DNA from: Acanthopleuribacter pedis
Lineage (GTDB): Bacteria > Acidobacteriota > Holophagae > Acanthopleuribacterales > Acanthopleuribacteraceae
Assembly (NCBI RefSeq): GCF_017377855.1
Contig: NZ_JAFREP010000002.1
Span: forward strand, 372,001 to 436,000
Length of the DNA stretch: 64,000 nucleotides
Direction: 5' to 3'
Numbering within the stretch: position 1 is the first letter of the stretch; each line of letters opens with the position of its first letter. The notes beneath the pieces were generated by a model. That model made no database searches. It had not been told where the DNA came from and saw only the letters and a list, made by a program, of their open reading frames with translations. Shown here piece after piece: positions 16,494 through 25,220 of this stretch. Both the position numbers and the translations under genes were made by a program.

Positions 16494-17462
16494 TTAATTC
16501 GGCAACAGGACCCGATCAATGATGTGGATGACGCCGTTTTGCGCTTGGACATCCGAGGCAACGATTTTGGCTTGGTTTACATTGAGACGGCCCTCACGCA
16601 GCCTAAACTGCAAGTCGTCCCCGTTAACCGCGTGGGCCGATCCCACCCCGACTGCTTCATCGGCAAAGACCCGACCCTTTACGACATGGTACTTGAGGAT
16701 CTCGGCCAGTTGGTTTCGGTTTTCGGGTTTCAGCAGGTTTTGAACCGTGCCCTTGGGTAACTTGGCAAAGGCATCGTCGGTCGGGGCAAAGACGGTGAAT
16801 GGTCCCTGATTGGCAAGCAGACCGTCTAATTGCGCCGCTTTTGCGGCGGCAATCAGCGTCTCAAAGTCACCGGTACCGGCGGCGACCTGCACCAAATTTT
16901 GGTCACTGGGAAGCAAGACCTCGTCGATGACATGGATGATGCCGTTGGCGGTATGGATGTCGGCTTGCACCACCGAGGCACGTCCTACACGGACACCGGA
17001 CGCCGTGTCAAAAGGCAAGCGCTGCCCGTTCAGGGTGGCGGCGCCGCTTTGGCGGGTAACCCGTTCGGCGTTGTAGGCGCCCTTGACCACGTGGTAGGTC
17101 AAGATGGCGGTCAAGGCTTCACGGTTTTCAGGTCGCAACAAGGACTGAACCGTCCCGGCGGGTAACTTGTCGAACGCGGCATCGCTTGGTGCAAACACCG
17201 TGAAGGGACCCTTCGCCTGCAATGCGCTCACCAGGCCCGCGCTGCCCAAGGCCGTTGTTAACGTTTTGAAGTTGCCGTTGGCCAGGGCTGTTTCGACCAG
17301 GTCCGGCCGGTGTGTCCGGTGGTTATCGTGGTAGGCAACCGTTTGACGTTCAGTATGCTGCTTGTACGCTTGATGCGCGGTTTTTTTCGAGCCGCACTGC
17401 GCCTCGAGTGAGGGGGCCGAAAGGAAGAGGGAAGCGAGCGATAAAAACAAAAACATCCGCAT
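16494..17462 (-). CDS. Exported protein with two fasciclin (FAS1) domains
   Basis: 322 aa with a signal peptide (first about 21 residues) and AGGAG upstream. Two FAS1 domains follow at about 54-187 and 190-322. Each has the F-T-V-F-A-P block (S-D-A-A-F-D-K-L-P and T-D-D-A-F-A-K-L-P), a Y-H-V-V-K-G turn and a closing I-I-H-V-I-D / V-I-H-I-I-D strand. FAS1 proteins mediate adhesion or bind ligands outside the cell. No anchor is seen, so it is probably periplasmic or secreted. Monocistronic. Confidence 0.95.
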   Translation of the reverse strand: MRMFLFLSLASLFLSAPSLEAQCGSKKTAHQAYKQHTERQTVAYHDNHRTHRPDLVETALANGNFKTLTTALGSAGLVSALQAKGPFTVFAPSDAAFDKLPAGTVQSLLRPENREALTAILTYHVVKGAYNAERVTRQSGAATLNGQRLPFDTASGVRVGRASVVQADIHTANGIIHVIDEVLLPSDQNLVQVAAGTGDFETLIAAAKAAQLDGLLANQGPFTVFAPTDDAFAKLPKGTVQNLLKPENRNQLAEILKYHVVKGRVFADEAVGVGSAHAVNGDDLQFRLREGRLNVNQAKIVASDVQAQNGVIHIIDRVLLPN

Positions 17463-18224
17463 GGTGGGTCTCCTAATTGAACCAGAAGTGGGTCAACAAA
17501 AAGCTTTTTCCTCCGGGTCGGCCGAACCTGTTGGTTGTTTGGTCATTCGTGAATGGGGAAAAGCTGGATGCAACAGGGATCACATTTCTTGTTGAAAAAA
17601 GTGGCCTACTTCGATTTTTGCTCTGGTAAACAACAGGAATTAAACGTGTTGGTTCTTTTTATGGGGACATGGTTTTTTTCGACCAGATTCAAGACTGTCG
17701 GCGTGTATCAAACAGAACGCCTGCCCGGTGATTCATGTTTTGGGCTGGTACGCCCCTGTTGATGGTTCCTAAAGGGTGGTTTTAACGAAATATCGGTGGC
17801 CACCGGAATCCTGTGGGCCCAATGGCCCTGCATTGCTGCTTAAAGAAAACGCGCAAGGGTTCTTGGTTCAGCGGTGCAGGCTTGGAGTAAATTATTGAAA
17901 AAAATAGACTTGAATTGTGAACTTTGGTGTTTCTTTCAGGAGAGGACGTCGTTTTGCGCCTTTTCCAACGGCATTTTGGGCAGGAATTTATGGCCGGCCT
18001 CGCCTTTGCAATACCCTGGGTGGCACCTTGGCGTTCACCCGGATTGCGTCTTTTGATTGAGGCGAATAAGTGGCTGGAATGGTGAGGGTTGAGGCGCCTT
18101 TTTCATGTGTGGATTCGTCGCGCCGGGCATCGGTTGGGGATGTGGAGGGCGCGCGTCGCGGAATTTGCCGCATGGGTTTGCGGTTTTTTACGGAATTTGT
18201 TGGGACCTTCTGAGGAGCATGGCC
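17463..18224. other. Intergenic region before the hemA-like gene
   Basis: About 760 bp between divergent genes. I see no supported gene, no clear inverted repeat and no T-run hairpin. It must hold the promoters of both the fasciclin and the hemA-like genes. Confidence 0.4.
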
Positions 18225-19475
18225 GTGTTACTTTCATTTTCGCTTGATTACCATTTTGCAGCGCCCCGTGAACTCGGCGCCATCGACGGTGACGACCCGG
18301 TGTTGGACACTTTTTTCGCCGCGTTGCGTTGTGACTTTGGTGTCGAGGAAGTCTTTTTCCTCAAAACCTGTAACCGACGTGAGTTTTTCCTCACGGTGGC
18401 TGACGATGTCGATCATCGTGCACTGCGTACCCGGTTTCAGGAACAATTTCGGCGCGCGGACTTTTGGCCGGAGTTCCAGGTTCGTTTTGATCAGCAGTGC
18501 GTTCGCCACTTCTTTGCCGTATCCGCCTCCTTGGCCTCCATGGCCTTGGGTGAATACGAAATCACCCACCAAATCAAAAGTCAGAGCCGTCATGCCTTGT
18601 CCCTAGGTTGGATGGGACGCCGCTTGAGCAACTTGGTCGCCGCGGCTTTGCACACGGGCAAACGCGTGCGCGGCGAAACCCAAATCGGCCGCCAGGTCGT
18701 TGCGCCCCTGAGTTTGATTTACCAAAAGTTAAACCGACACCTCACCGAACACGCGGGACGACGCATCGTTTTTGTCGGCGCCGGCGATTACATTCGGCGG
18801 TTGCTGCCCCATTTTGCCGGAAACGCAAATTATCAGTTCCTTTTTGTCAACCGCTCCCACTCCGACTTGGTCGCGACCTATGGTGGTCAGGCAATGACGC
18901 TTGACGACTTTCTGGCCAAGCCGCCGCCGTTTGACGCCCTGGTGACCGCGACCGGTGCGCCCCACGTGTTGTTTGGCGAGGATTGGCTGCGGCGCGCCGC
19001 GGCGGCACGGCCCGTCGTGGTTTTTGACGCGGCCACCCCACCGGATTGTGCACCTGACGCCGTTTTACCCGATAACCTCCGACTCTGGTCCTTGGCGGCA
19101 TGCGAGCCGGAGCTGCGCCGCAACCGTCGCGAACGTGCCGCCGAAATCCCCGAGGCGGAACGCATCATTGAACAAGAGGTTGGTGCTTTTTGGGATAAAT
19201 GGCGCGGTCTGGCCATTTCCGATGATTTGCACGCCCTTCAAGACTATTTCCAAAAGGAAGCGCTCGCCATGATGCAAAGCTACCTCAAGAAGCAGGGACA
19301 ACCCGAAAGCATGTTCCACGATCTGGCGCCCATGGTTCGGCATATCGCGCGGCGATTGGCGGTGGTCCCGGTGTTGACCTTACGGGCGGTCGCACGGGAG
19401 TTCGGGATGAATGGTGTGCGTTTGATCAAGCAGGCTGTTGCCAAGGGAAGCCCTCTGTTCCGCAAACAAGCTTAA
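18225..19475 (+). CDS. hemA: Glutamyl-tRNA reductase-like protein
   Basis: 416 aa from GTG 18225, where GAGGAG has a 7-base spacing; an ATG at 18219 has only one base. With this start the catalytic Cys of T-C-N-R-R-E is residue 49, close to Cys50 of the E. coli enzyme. H-F-F-A-V-S-A-S-L-A-S-M-A-L-G-E matches the family block, then R-G-E-T-Q-I-G and a helical dimerisation tail. GluTR makes glutamate-1-semialdehyde for haem. The N-terminal block is divergent (D-Y-H-F-A-A-P-R-E) and no other haem gene is near, so this may be a second copy. Confidence 0.82.
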   Translation: MLLSFSLDYHFAAPRELGAIDGDDPVLDTFFAALRCDFGVEEVFFLKTCNRREFFLTVADDVDHRALRTRFQEQFRRADFWPEFQVRFDQQCVRHFFAVSASLASMALGEYEITHQIKSQSRHALSLGWMGRRLSNLVAAALHTGKRVRGETQIGRQVVAPLSLIYQKLNRHLTEHAGRRIVFVGAGDYIRRLLPHFAGNANYQFLFVNRSHSDLVATYGGQAMTLDDFLAKPPPFDALVTATGAPHVLFGEDWLRRAAAARPVVVFDAATPPDCAPDAVLPDNLRLWSLAACEPELRRNRRERAAEIPEAERIIEQEVGAFWDKWRGLAISDDLHALQDYFQKEALAMMQSYLKKQGQPESMFHDLAPMVRHIARRLAVVPVLTLRAVAREFGMNGVRLIKQAVAKGSPLFRKQA

Positions 19476-19572
19476 ACCCTTCCATTGGAAAAGCGCCTGA
19501 AAGAGACCGCATGACCCCGGACGGAGCCAAGCGCTGGGTGATTCCGACCGCGAAACCGCGATATGTCATGGG

Positions 19573-20424
19573 TTAGGGGGTTCCCACTAATTTTTTGCCT
19601 TTGACCTGGAACGAGGCAAACATCCCCTTGAGGATCGGCGCCGCGGTAGAGCCGCTCGCGGGTGCCATCTCTTGGGCAAACAAAAAGACGGTATGTTCCC
19701 CAACGCGGGTGGTGAGGAAGGACATATGAATGGTGCCCTCTGGGAAACTTTTTGAAAAGCGGATCGACTTACCTGCCACGTTGTAAAACCCGTCTTTTTC
19801 CAGGGTTTCCACCTTGGGTTGATGCTCCGGCGGGAATTGACGCAGCATTTCATTGGAAAATTTTTGGGTGATTTCGAAAACGTCGCCCGCGCCGGTTTCT
19901 TTGGAGACCATGATCTGCGTAATGATTTGTGTTTCGGGATGGGTAAAGCTGTAGTGAGCTTTCGACGTGTCGTCATTGGCCATGTTTTGGAAGCCGGCCG
20001 GCACCCTGATTTCGATCCATTCATCTTTAAACGTCCGCGCGACCGAGGTATCGACCAAGGGTTTCAAGGGATCGCTGCTGCGACGGTAGTGCACATAACC
20101 CTGTTTGTTATTTTTCATGCGAAACCAGGTCTCATCCACGGTAAATTCGCGATCCATCATGGTTTGCGTTTCCCCGCCGGCCGTGGCGGTCACTACGAAG
20201 CGGTTCTCAAGAACCGCATAGGTGAGCGACACGGGGATCCCGGAAATGATCAAGGTACCGTCCGGGTAAATGCTGAGGCGTTCTTGCTCGACCGGGGTGC
20301 CGGGCGGACGGTCGTCGTCTTTAACCAAGTCCCAGTTACCGTAAAGCGGTGCCTCGTCTGGGGCATTTTCCTGGGCGACTAGGGGAGCGAGAACCGAAAA
20401 CAGCAGGATGAGAAGGTGTTTCAT
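19573..20424 (-). CDS. Exported protein, PsbP-like/lipocalin-like fold suspected
   Basis: 283 aa, start at 20424 with AAAGG upstream and a clean signal peptide (MKHLLILLFSVLAPLVAQ). The first half reads like a small beta-barrel (N-W-D-L-V-K-D-D, I-Y-P-D-G-T-L-I-I-S-G). The second half, with I-R-V-P-A-G-F, resembles PsbP-like proteins in secondary-structure order. I do not recognise a defined family. It ends 97 bp beyond the hemA-like stop, on the opposite strand. Confidence 0.7.
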   Translation of the reverse strand: MKHLLILLFSVLAPLVAQENAPDEAPLYGNWDLVKDDDRPPGTPVEQERLSIYPDGTLIISGIPVSLTYAVLENRFVVTATAGGETQTMMDREFTVDETWFRMKNNKQGYVHYRRSSDPLKPLVDTSVARTFKDEWIEIRVPAGFQNMANDDTSKAHYSFTHPETQIITQIMVSKETGAGDVFEITQKFSNEMLRQFPPEHQPKVETLEKDGFYNVAGKSIRFSKSFPEGTIHMSFLTTRVGEHTVFLFAQEMAPASGSTAAPILKGMFASFQVKGKKLVGTP

Positions 20425-20627
20425 GGTTGGTACCTTTTTATCAGGCGCACGACCACGAAGTTTGGGGCGGCGCGATAGGGGATTCCCGGGCGCCTCAAGC
20501 GTTTTTCCCGGCGGTGTCCAGGGCCGCCTGCGTGTCGCGCGGCCGATGACGGTTGCCATCATACCAAATAGCGCATCGTCGGACGCTTAGCCCATGTGGT
20601 GCACCCTGAAAACGACTTTTGGCGGGA

Positions 20628-21038
20628 TTAACCTGAGACAGCCGGTTCCGCCGGTTGGATCAGGTCCCACAGGTTGCCGTAGAGATCGCGGAAAACCGCC
20701 ACCGTGCCGTAGGGCTGAACCACCGGCTCACGCACAAACACGATGTCGTTTCTTTTGTACCGTTCGTAATCGCGTTTGAGGTTGTCCGTGGTCAAAAAGA
20801 GAAACACCCGACCGCCGCTTTGACAGCCGATCATGCCCCGTTCGTCTCGATCCGCGGCCTTTGCCAACAGCAGGCGCGTCTCCCGTGAACCCGGTGGCGC
20901 CACCGTCACCCATCGTTTCCCTTGGTCATCTAGGGCCGTATCTTCCACCAAGGTGAATCCCAAACGATCCACATAAAAATCAATGGCCTCATCGTAATCC
21001 TGAACCAATAACCGGATGCCGCTGACGTATTGACTCAT
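20628..21038 (-). CDS. VOC-superfamily (glyoxalase/bleomycin-resistance-like) protein
   Basis: 136 aa with GAGGGGGAA upstream. Two beta-alpha-beta-beta-beta units: I-R-L-L-V-Q-D-Y-D-E-A-I-D-F-Y near the start and a closing F-R-D-L-Y-G-N-L-W-D-L-I-Q near 120-132. The metal-ligand pattern typical of this superfamily (H/Q and E) is only partly visible. Substrate cannot be inferred. Confidence 0.9.
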   Translation of the reverse strand: MSQYVSGIRLLVQDYDEAIDFYVDRLGFTLVEDTALDDQGKRWVTVAPPGSRETRLLLAKAADRDERGMIGCQSGGRVFLFLTTDNLKRDYERYKRNDIVFVREPVVQPYGTVAVFRDLYGNLWDLIQPAEPAVSG

Positions 21039-21066
21039 CGGTTCCCCCTCGCGCGCCGTTCACCGC

Positions 21067-21496
21067 GTGTTGTTTCTTTGGACGGGTTCGATTTTTACCA
21101 TGGTCCGGCGAGAACTGCACCCCTTTGCTGAAGGGCGTTCAGGTACTTATGTGGTGACGTACTGGGTTACCGACGGCACCCACGAGGTACCCGGCCGACT
21201 GGAAATTTTCGTTCGGGGTGCCACGAAGAACGTGGCCCGCGACGATAGCTTCACGCTTGAGCGTGGCCGGCATGACCCTAAATGTGTTCGCCAACGATGT
21301 GTACCTCGAGCGCAACCGTTACAGCCCGCCTGAGTTCAACGCGCGTGGTTTACGCTGGAGCAACGGCGAATGGTCGTTTTTGGCCTACACGGACTTCCTG
21401 GGCGAAACCTCCTTTACCTACACCTTGCCTGGCGATCACACCGCCACCGTAACCATTTATATAGTTCGGAACCCGGCGAAAATTCATCCCGTTTGA
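21067..21496 (+). pseudogene. Remnant of an Ig-like/cadherin-like surface protein, frameshifted
   Basis: One frame gives G-T-Y-V-V-T-Y-W-V-T-D-G followed by A-R-D-D-S-F-T-L-E-R-G; at about 21270 the sense continues in the next frame as G-M-T-L-N-V-F-A-N-D-V and ends near 21496 with a T-F-T-Y-T-L-P-G-D-H strand. Together these match the D-D-S-x-T-(V/L)-x-x-G-x-x-L-x-V-x-A-N-D pattern of tandem bacterial Ig-like domains in large surface proteins. A +1 frameshift and a missing 5' part argue for a decayed gene; a sequencing error could explain the shift but not the missing start. Confidence 0.65.
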
Positions 21497-21531
21497 ACAC
21501 CGGCCGCCTTCGGCCCTACCTCAAACGCAAG

Positions 21532-21562
21532 AAGGGCGACACCGCGTGATGTCGCCCTTTTT
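21532..21562 (+). terminator. Rho-independent terminator
   Basis: AAGGGCGACA (21532-21541) pairs perfectly with TGTCGCCCTT (21550-21559), and the T-run TTTTT (21558-21562) overlaps the end of the stem. It ends the plus-strand pseudogene unit and faces the leftward VOC gene. Confidence 0.8.
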
Positions 21563-21593
21563 GATTGGATCGCCCGATGATCGGTCGCACGGT

Positions 21594-22022
21594 TTAACCG
21601 GCGGCCGGCTCCCCCTGTGGCGCGTAACCTTCCTGGTATTCCGCGCTGGGTTGGGTCATTTGGGTTACGTTGATCGCGATACCGTTGGGATCGTACAGCG
21701 CGAAATGGCGTTCGCCCCATGCTTCATCGGTCAACGGGACTTCAATGGCCACGTTTTTTTGCTGGAAAGCTTCAAATTCAGCGTTCGCGTCTTTGACCTC
21801 AAAGCAGAGAACCAAACCTTCGCCGTTGTACGCTTTTTTGAAGATGTCTTGCTGGGTTGGGTGGTCCGGCAGCATAAATGCAAGCTGCTGGGTGCCGTTG
21901 CCCATGTGGATATACCAGTCATTTTCGAAGAAGATCTGGAAGCCAAAAAGTTCCGTGTAGAAAGCCTTGGATTCTTGGAGCTTCTGCGTGGTGATGACAG
22001 GGTAAATGGTGGAGAGTTTCAT
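21594..22022 (-). CDS. VOC-superfamily (glyoxalase-like) protein
   Basis: 142 aa, AAGGAG upstream. It starts Y-P-V-I-T-T-Q-K-L-Q-E-S-K-A-F-Y and ends with the second unit H-F-A-L-Y-D-P-N-G-I-A-I-N-V-T-Q. It is not a recent duplicate of the VOC gene at 20628. A structured segment lies 29-90 bp upstream, probably in its 5' leader. Function unknown. Confidence 0.9.
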   Translation of the reverse strand: MKLSTIYPVITTQKLQESKAFYTELFGFQIFFENDWYIHMGNGTQQLAFMLPDHPTQQDIFKKAYNGEGLVLCFEVKDANAEFEAFQQKNVAIEVPLTDEAWGERHFALYDPNGIAINVTQMTQPSAEYQEGYAPQGEPAAG

Positions 22023-22050
22023 GGGTCACTCCTTCAATGAATTGGATGTT

Positions 22051-22112
22051 CCCGTTCCTCGGCCTTCGCTGACGAGGCCGTACCCATGGCGCCATGGGTG
22101 GCTAGGAACGGG
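22051..22112 (-). promoter_or_regulatory. Nested inverted repeats able to form a three-way junction
   Basis: An outer 9-bp stem (CCCGTTCCT, 22051-22059, with AGGAACGGG, 22104-22112) encloses a CGGCCT/AGGCCG hairpin (22060-22080) and an 18-bp perfect palindrome (22082-22099). No T-run flanks it. It would lie in the 5' leader of the leftward VOC gene if transcription starts upstream, and might be a cis-regulatory RNA. Confidence 0.4.
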
Positions 22113-22798
22113 GCCCTTGAGAGGCATTGGATCGGTCTCGGTAACCGCGACACGATTTGGCCGGCACATCAACGCGTGATGGATCGACCTATCCTATCAG
22201 GCTTTAACCTCTGAAACGATGCGTGTTAGGTTGAGGAACGAAACCTTTCTGTGCCTTTGAGCTTCCACCGGTGGACACTTCTCAAGTGCTCTAGAGGCAA
22301 TCTAAACGATTGAGACCACCTGGTTCTTGACATTTTTTGCGCAAATTCCGAGTAAGTTAGCTGTATTTAGGGAAGTTTAAAGACTTCGCAAAAAATGAAT
22401 AGATAATGTTGGCGAAAGCATGGTGTCTTTGGTAAGTTTGCATCTGGTTTGCTTTACATCAAGTCGTAGTGTCTCGTGAGATGCCGCTTGCCCATGGGCT
22501 TCGACCGACCCGATGAACCATGTGGACCTTGACTGCCAAATCGATGTTTTTGTTCGCATCACGGTGAAATTGCGATACATTGATGTCACCGCACGCTTTC
22601 CATGGTTTGGCTTATCAACAGTCGGTTTCTTGACTTAACCGGCGCCACCCGCAACCTGTATGCACTGCTTTTTACGCGGTTGGGTTGATTTTTTTGGCGT
22701 CGCTTTTTGCGAGAGGCCACCATGGTTTTCACAGTGAACCACATCGATTGCGGCCGATAAAAGGTCCTTGTTCTCACTTGAACCACGGGGGAATCATC
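22113..22798. other. Intergenic region between VOC and GNAT genes
   Basis: About 690 bp between divergent genes. I find no supported coding frame, repeat-family copy or terminator. Short frames present lack ribosome sites. Confidence 0.4.
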
Positions 22799-23458
22799 AT
22801 GACACAAAGTGTCCTCAAGCCCATTCCTGAAATCATCTACAAATCTTTTTCCGCCGAATATTTGGATGAAACCGCCGAGCTCGTATCCCATATGTTCCTC
22901 AACCACGAGCCCATGACGATTGTCCAAAACATTCCCAAAACCATCTATACCGATTTTGTCAAAGTGCTTTTGGCGCGAACTCTGGAAGACGGATTGACCA
23001 AAATTGCTGTTAACCGGGAGGACAACCGCGTTCTCGGCGCCATGATCAATGAAGACTTAAACGATCCGCAGCCTGAGATTTTTAACGACCTACACGAAAC
23101 CTTCCATCCCATTTTTGACCTTTTGGAGAGGGTGGGGGGTCCCTACTTGGAAGCCAACCCGCCGATCAAGCGCCGGTTCTTTCACATGTTCATGCTGGCG
23201 GTTGACCTGGATGTAAGCGGTCAGCGGGTCGGCGACAACTTGATTGATCACTCCGTGGCGATGGCCCGTGAGCTGGGTTTCCAGACCGCCGTGGTGGAAG
23301 CTACCGGGCCCCGTTCCCAGAAACTCTTTCAGGAATACCACGATTTCCAACCGACGCATGAAATTCGCTACAGTGACTATACCTTCGAGGGCAAAAAGGT
23401 GTTCGGCGCCGTTCCCAACGCCGAGTCCACCAAATTCATGGTTCTGCCGCTGAAGTAA
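22799..23458 (+). CDS. GNAT-family acetyltransferase
   Basis: 219 aa, ATG at 22799 with GGGGGA upstream; a longer frame to 22685 is unsupported. The CoA-binding segment is seen as L-D-V-S-G-Q-R-V-G-D-N-L-I-D-H near 140-154, after a long N-terminal region of the arylalkylamine-type GNATs (A-E-L-V-S-H-M-F-L-N-H-E-P-M). The end, H-D-F-Q-P-T-H-E-I-R-Y, is the usual final strand. Substrate unknown. It converges on the PQQ membrane protein gene, 14 bp away. Confidence 0.82.
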   Translation: MTQSVLKPIPEIIYKSFSAEYLDETAELVSHMFLNHEPMTIVQNIPKTIYTDFVKVLLARTLEDGLTKIAVNREDNRVLGAMINEDLNDPQPEIFNDLHETFHPIFDLLERVGGPYLEANPPIKRRFFHMFMLAVDLDVSGQRVGDNLIDHSVAMARELGFQTAVVEATGPRSQKLFQEYHDFQPTHEIRYSDYTFEGKKVFGAVPNAESTKFMVLPLK

Positions 23459-23472
23459 CCCACGGCCGCGGC

Positions 23473-25017
23473 TTATTCGGTCGCGGGTTCCGTTGCGACG
23501 GCGGGTTCGTCGGTTTTGAGCCGGAAGCAAGCCGCCTCTTCGGCGTTGCGGACCAATAAGAAATTGTCGGCCAAGGCCGCCGGGTTCCAGCTTTTGCCCT
23601 CAACGGCCTGGAAACGGCCCAATTCGCGGTAGGCCTCGGGGTTGGGATCCATCAAAACGACCTCGCCTTTTTCCGTGGTCACCAAGAGGTGTTTGCCCGC
23701 GCGAATCATTTGTCCGTGGCCGAAACGCCCGCGCTTCCAACGGCGTTCGCCGTCGTTGACATCCACGCAGGTCATGATGCCGTTATCCATGCTGTAAACA
23801 AAACCATCGATCACGATCATGTTGGCGAATTTGGCCTTGAGGTTGATGTTGCGCCATTGTTCCTCGACCTGCCAGGATCCGTCTTCCACCGCCGTTACGG
23901 AAATCGCGCCCGCGCCCATGCCGTACCCCGCGGAAACGATCAGGCGCGTGTCGTCTACCTGCACGGGAATCGCCACCACCGGCGCTTCCGCCGGCCAAGC
24001 GTAGGACCACAAAGTTGCGCCGTCGCTCGGGTTAAAGGCCCGCACGCTTTGCGAGGCAAAAATGACGATTTGGGTTTGGCCGCCGAGGGTCATCAGGGTG
24101 GGGGAGCTGTAGTGGGAAGGATCGCCCTGGGCTGTCCAGACGTGGGTGCCGTCCTCGCGATTGAACGCGGCCAAGGTGCCCTTTTGGGTATGGCCCATGC
24201 TCACCACGATCAGGTTGTCGACCACGAGGGGCGAGACGCTGCTGCCCCATTCGGGAGGAACCGCGGCAAACTTTTCAAACAGTTGGGTTTGCCAGATGAC
24301 GCGGCCGTCGTTGCGGTCAAGTACCATGAAATCGCCCAAGGCGCCCATGGCGTAAACCCGGTTTTCGTGAATGGTCGGGGTGGCACGGGGTCCGCTGCCG
24401 CCGATGGTTGTAGCAAATTTTGCCGTGACACATTGACGCCAAACTTCTTCACCCGTGGCCAGTTGGTAGGCGATCACGCATTCTTCTTCTTCCTGTTGTT
24501 CCTGGGTGATTGCCAGGTTGCCGGCGACTGCAAAAGCCGACCATGCCGCGCCGACCGGGCGGCGCCAGACCTGCTCCGGCGGGTTTTCTTCCCAGTCGGT
24601 CTCAAGGTGGAGATCAGGTCGGTAGGCGCGGCGCGAGGGACCCATAAATTGGGCGTAATCCGTGGCGGCGGTTGCCGCATCGCCCGCGCCGAGCTGGGTA
24701 TCGATGGTGCGGAAACGGGCGCGAAATTCGGGCACCAAATCCCCGGTCATATGGGTTTCAAAGGCCAGGTTGAACAGGAACATGCCGACCAAACCGGCCG
24801 CGATCACCGCAAACCGTGTCAGCCACCGCAGGCGTGAAAAAAAGACCAGCCACAGGCCGGTGAGGCCGGCGGCGATGATCAGGATGACGGCGCGAATTAA
24901 CAGCGGCCGTTCGTGGAGTTGGTACCCACTGAAGGTCATGACCAGCGATGCCGTGCCGGCCAATCCCCAGATGACGAGCAACGGCCACCAGCGCGGCCCT
25001 TTGTGTTCTTGGCTCAT
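23473..25017 (-). CDS. Membrane-anchored PQQ-type beta-propeller protein
   Basis: 514 aa, GAGGAAC upstream. Three hydrophobic segments lie at about 10-28, 38-58 and 65-85; residues 110-500 form a propeller with repeats such as L-D-R-N-D-G-R-V-I-W-Q and F-N-R-E-D-G-T-H-V-W-T. N-terminal membrane helices plus propeller recall membrane glucose dehydrogenases, but length and missing PQQ-site motifs point to a structural or sensory propeller. Distinct from the exported propeller at 7065-8297. Confidence 0.85.
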   Translation of the reverse strand: MSQEHKGPRWWPLLVIWGLAGTASLVMTFSGYQLHERPLLIRAVILIIAAGLTGLWLVFFSRLRWLTRFAVIAAGLVGMFLFNLAFETHMTGDLVPEFRARFRTIDTQLGAGDAATAATDYAQFMGPSRRAYRPDLHLETDWEENPPEQVWRRPVGAAWSAFAVAGNLAITQEQQEEEECVIAYQLATGEEVWRQCVTAKFATTIGGSGPRATPTIHENRVYAMGALGDFMVLDRNDGRVIWQTQLFEKFAAVPPEWGSSVSPLVVDNLIVVSMGHTQKGTLAAFNREDGTHVWTAQGDPSHYSSPTLMTLGGQTQIVIFASQSVRAFNPSDGATLWSYAWPAEAPVVAIPVQVDDTRLIVSAGYGMGAGAISVTAVEDGSWQVEEQWRNINLKAKFANMIVIDGFVYSMDNGIMTCVDVNDGERRWKRGRFGHGQMIRAGKHLLVTTEKGEVVLMDPNPEAYRELGRFQAVEGKSWNPAALADNFLLVRNAEEAACFRLKTDEPAVATEPATE

Positions 25018-25102
25018 AGTTCCTCATTGGTAACGCCCGCGGGCGTGTGTCGTTTTGCATTATTCTAATGATAGAGCAAGCGGCCGGGAATAAAGGCCGT
25101 GA

Positions 25103-25125
25103 TGATGGGTTTATTCAACCCATCA
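25103..25125. other. Perfect 9-bp hairpin downstream of the NRPS
   Basis: TGATGGGTT (25103-25111) pairs with AACCCATCA (25117-25125) around a TATTC loop, 96 bp beyond the NRPS stop. No T-run follows on either strand, so termination is uncertain; it may protect the 3' end of the mRNA. Confidence 0.4.
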
Positions 25126-25220
25126 GGAGACAAACCGAGGGTACAACGAAGACAACGGCCGCCTGGTTTATGACCGGACGACCGTTGTTGGAAAAAGAGG
25201 GTGAACCGCGGGGTTTCGGT

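Noticed and set aside
22377..22589. 70-codon minus-strand frame upstream of the VOC gene
   Set aside because: No ribosome site, no recognisable motif and atypical composition.
23689..24837. 382-codon plus-strand open frame
   Set aside because: It lies wholly antisense to the PQQ membrane protein, whose propeller repeats and ribosome site are convincing. The opposite frame stays open because of codon bias, has no ribosome site and low-complexity composition.
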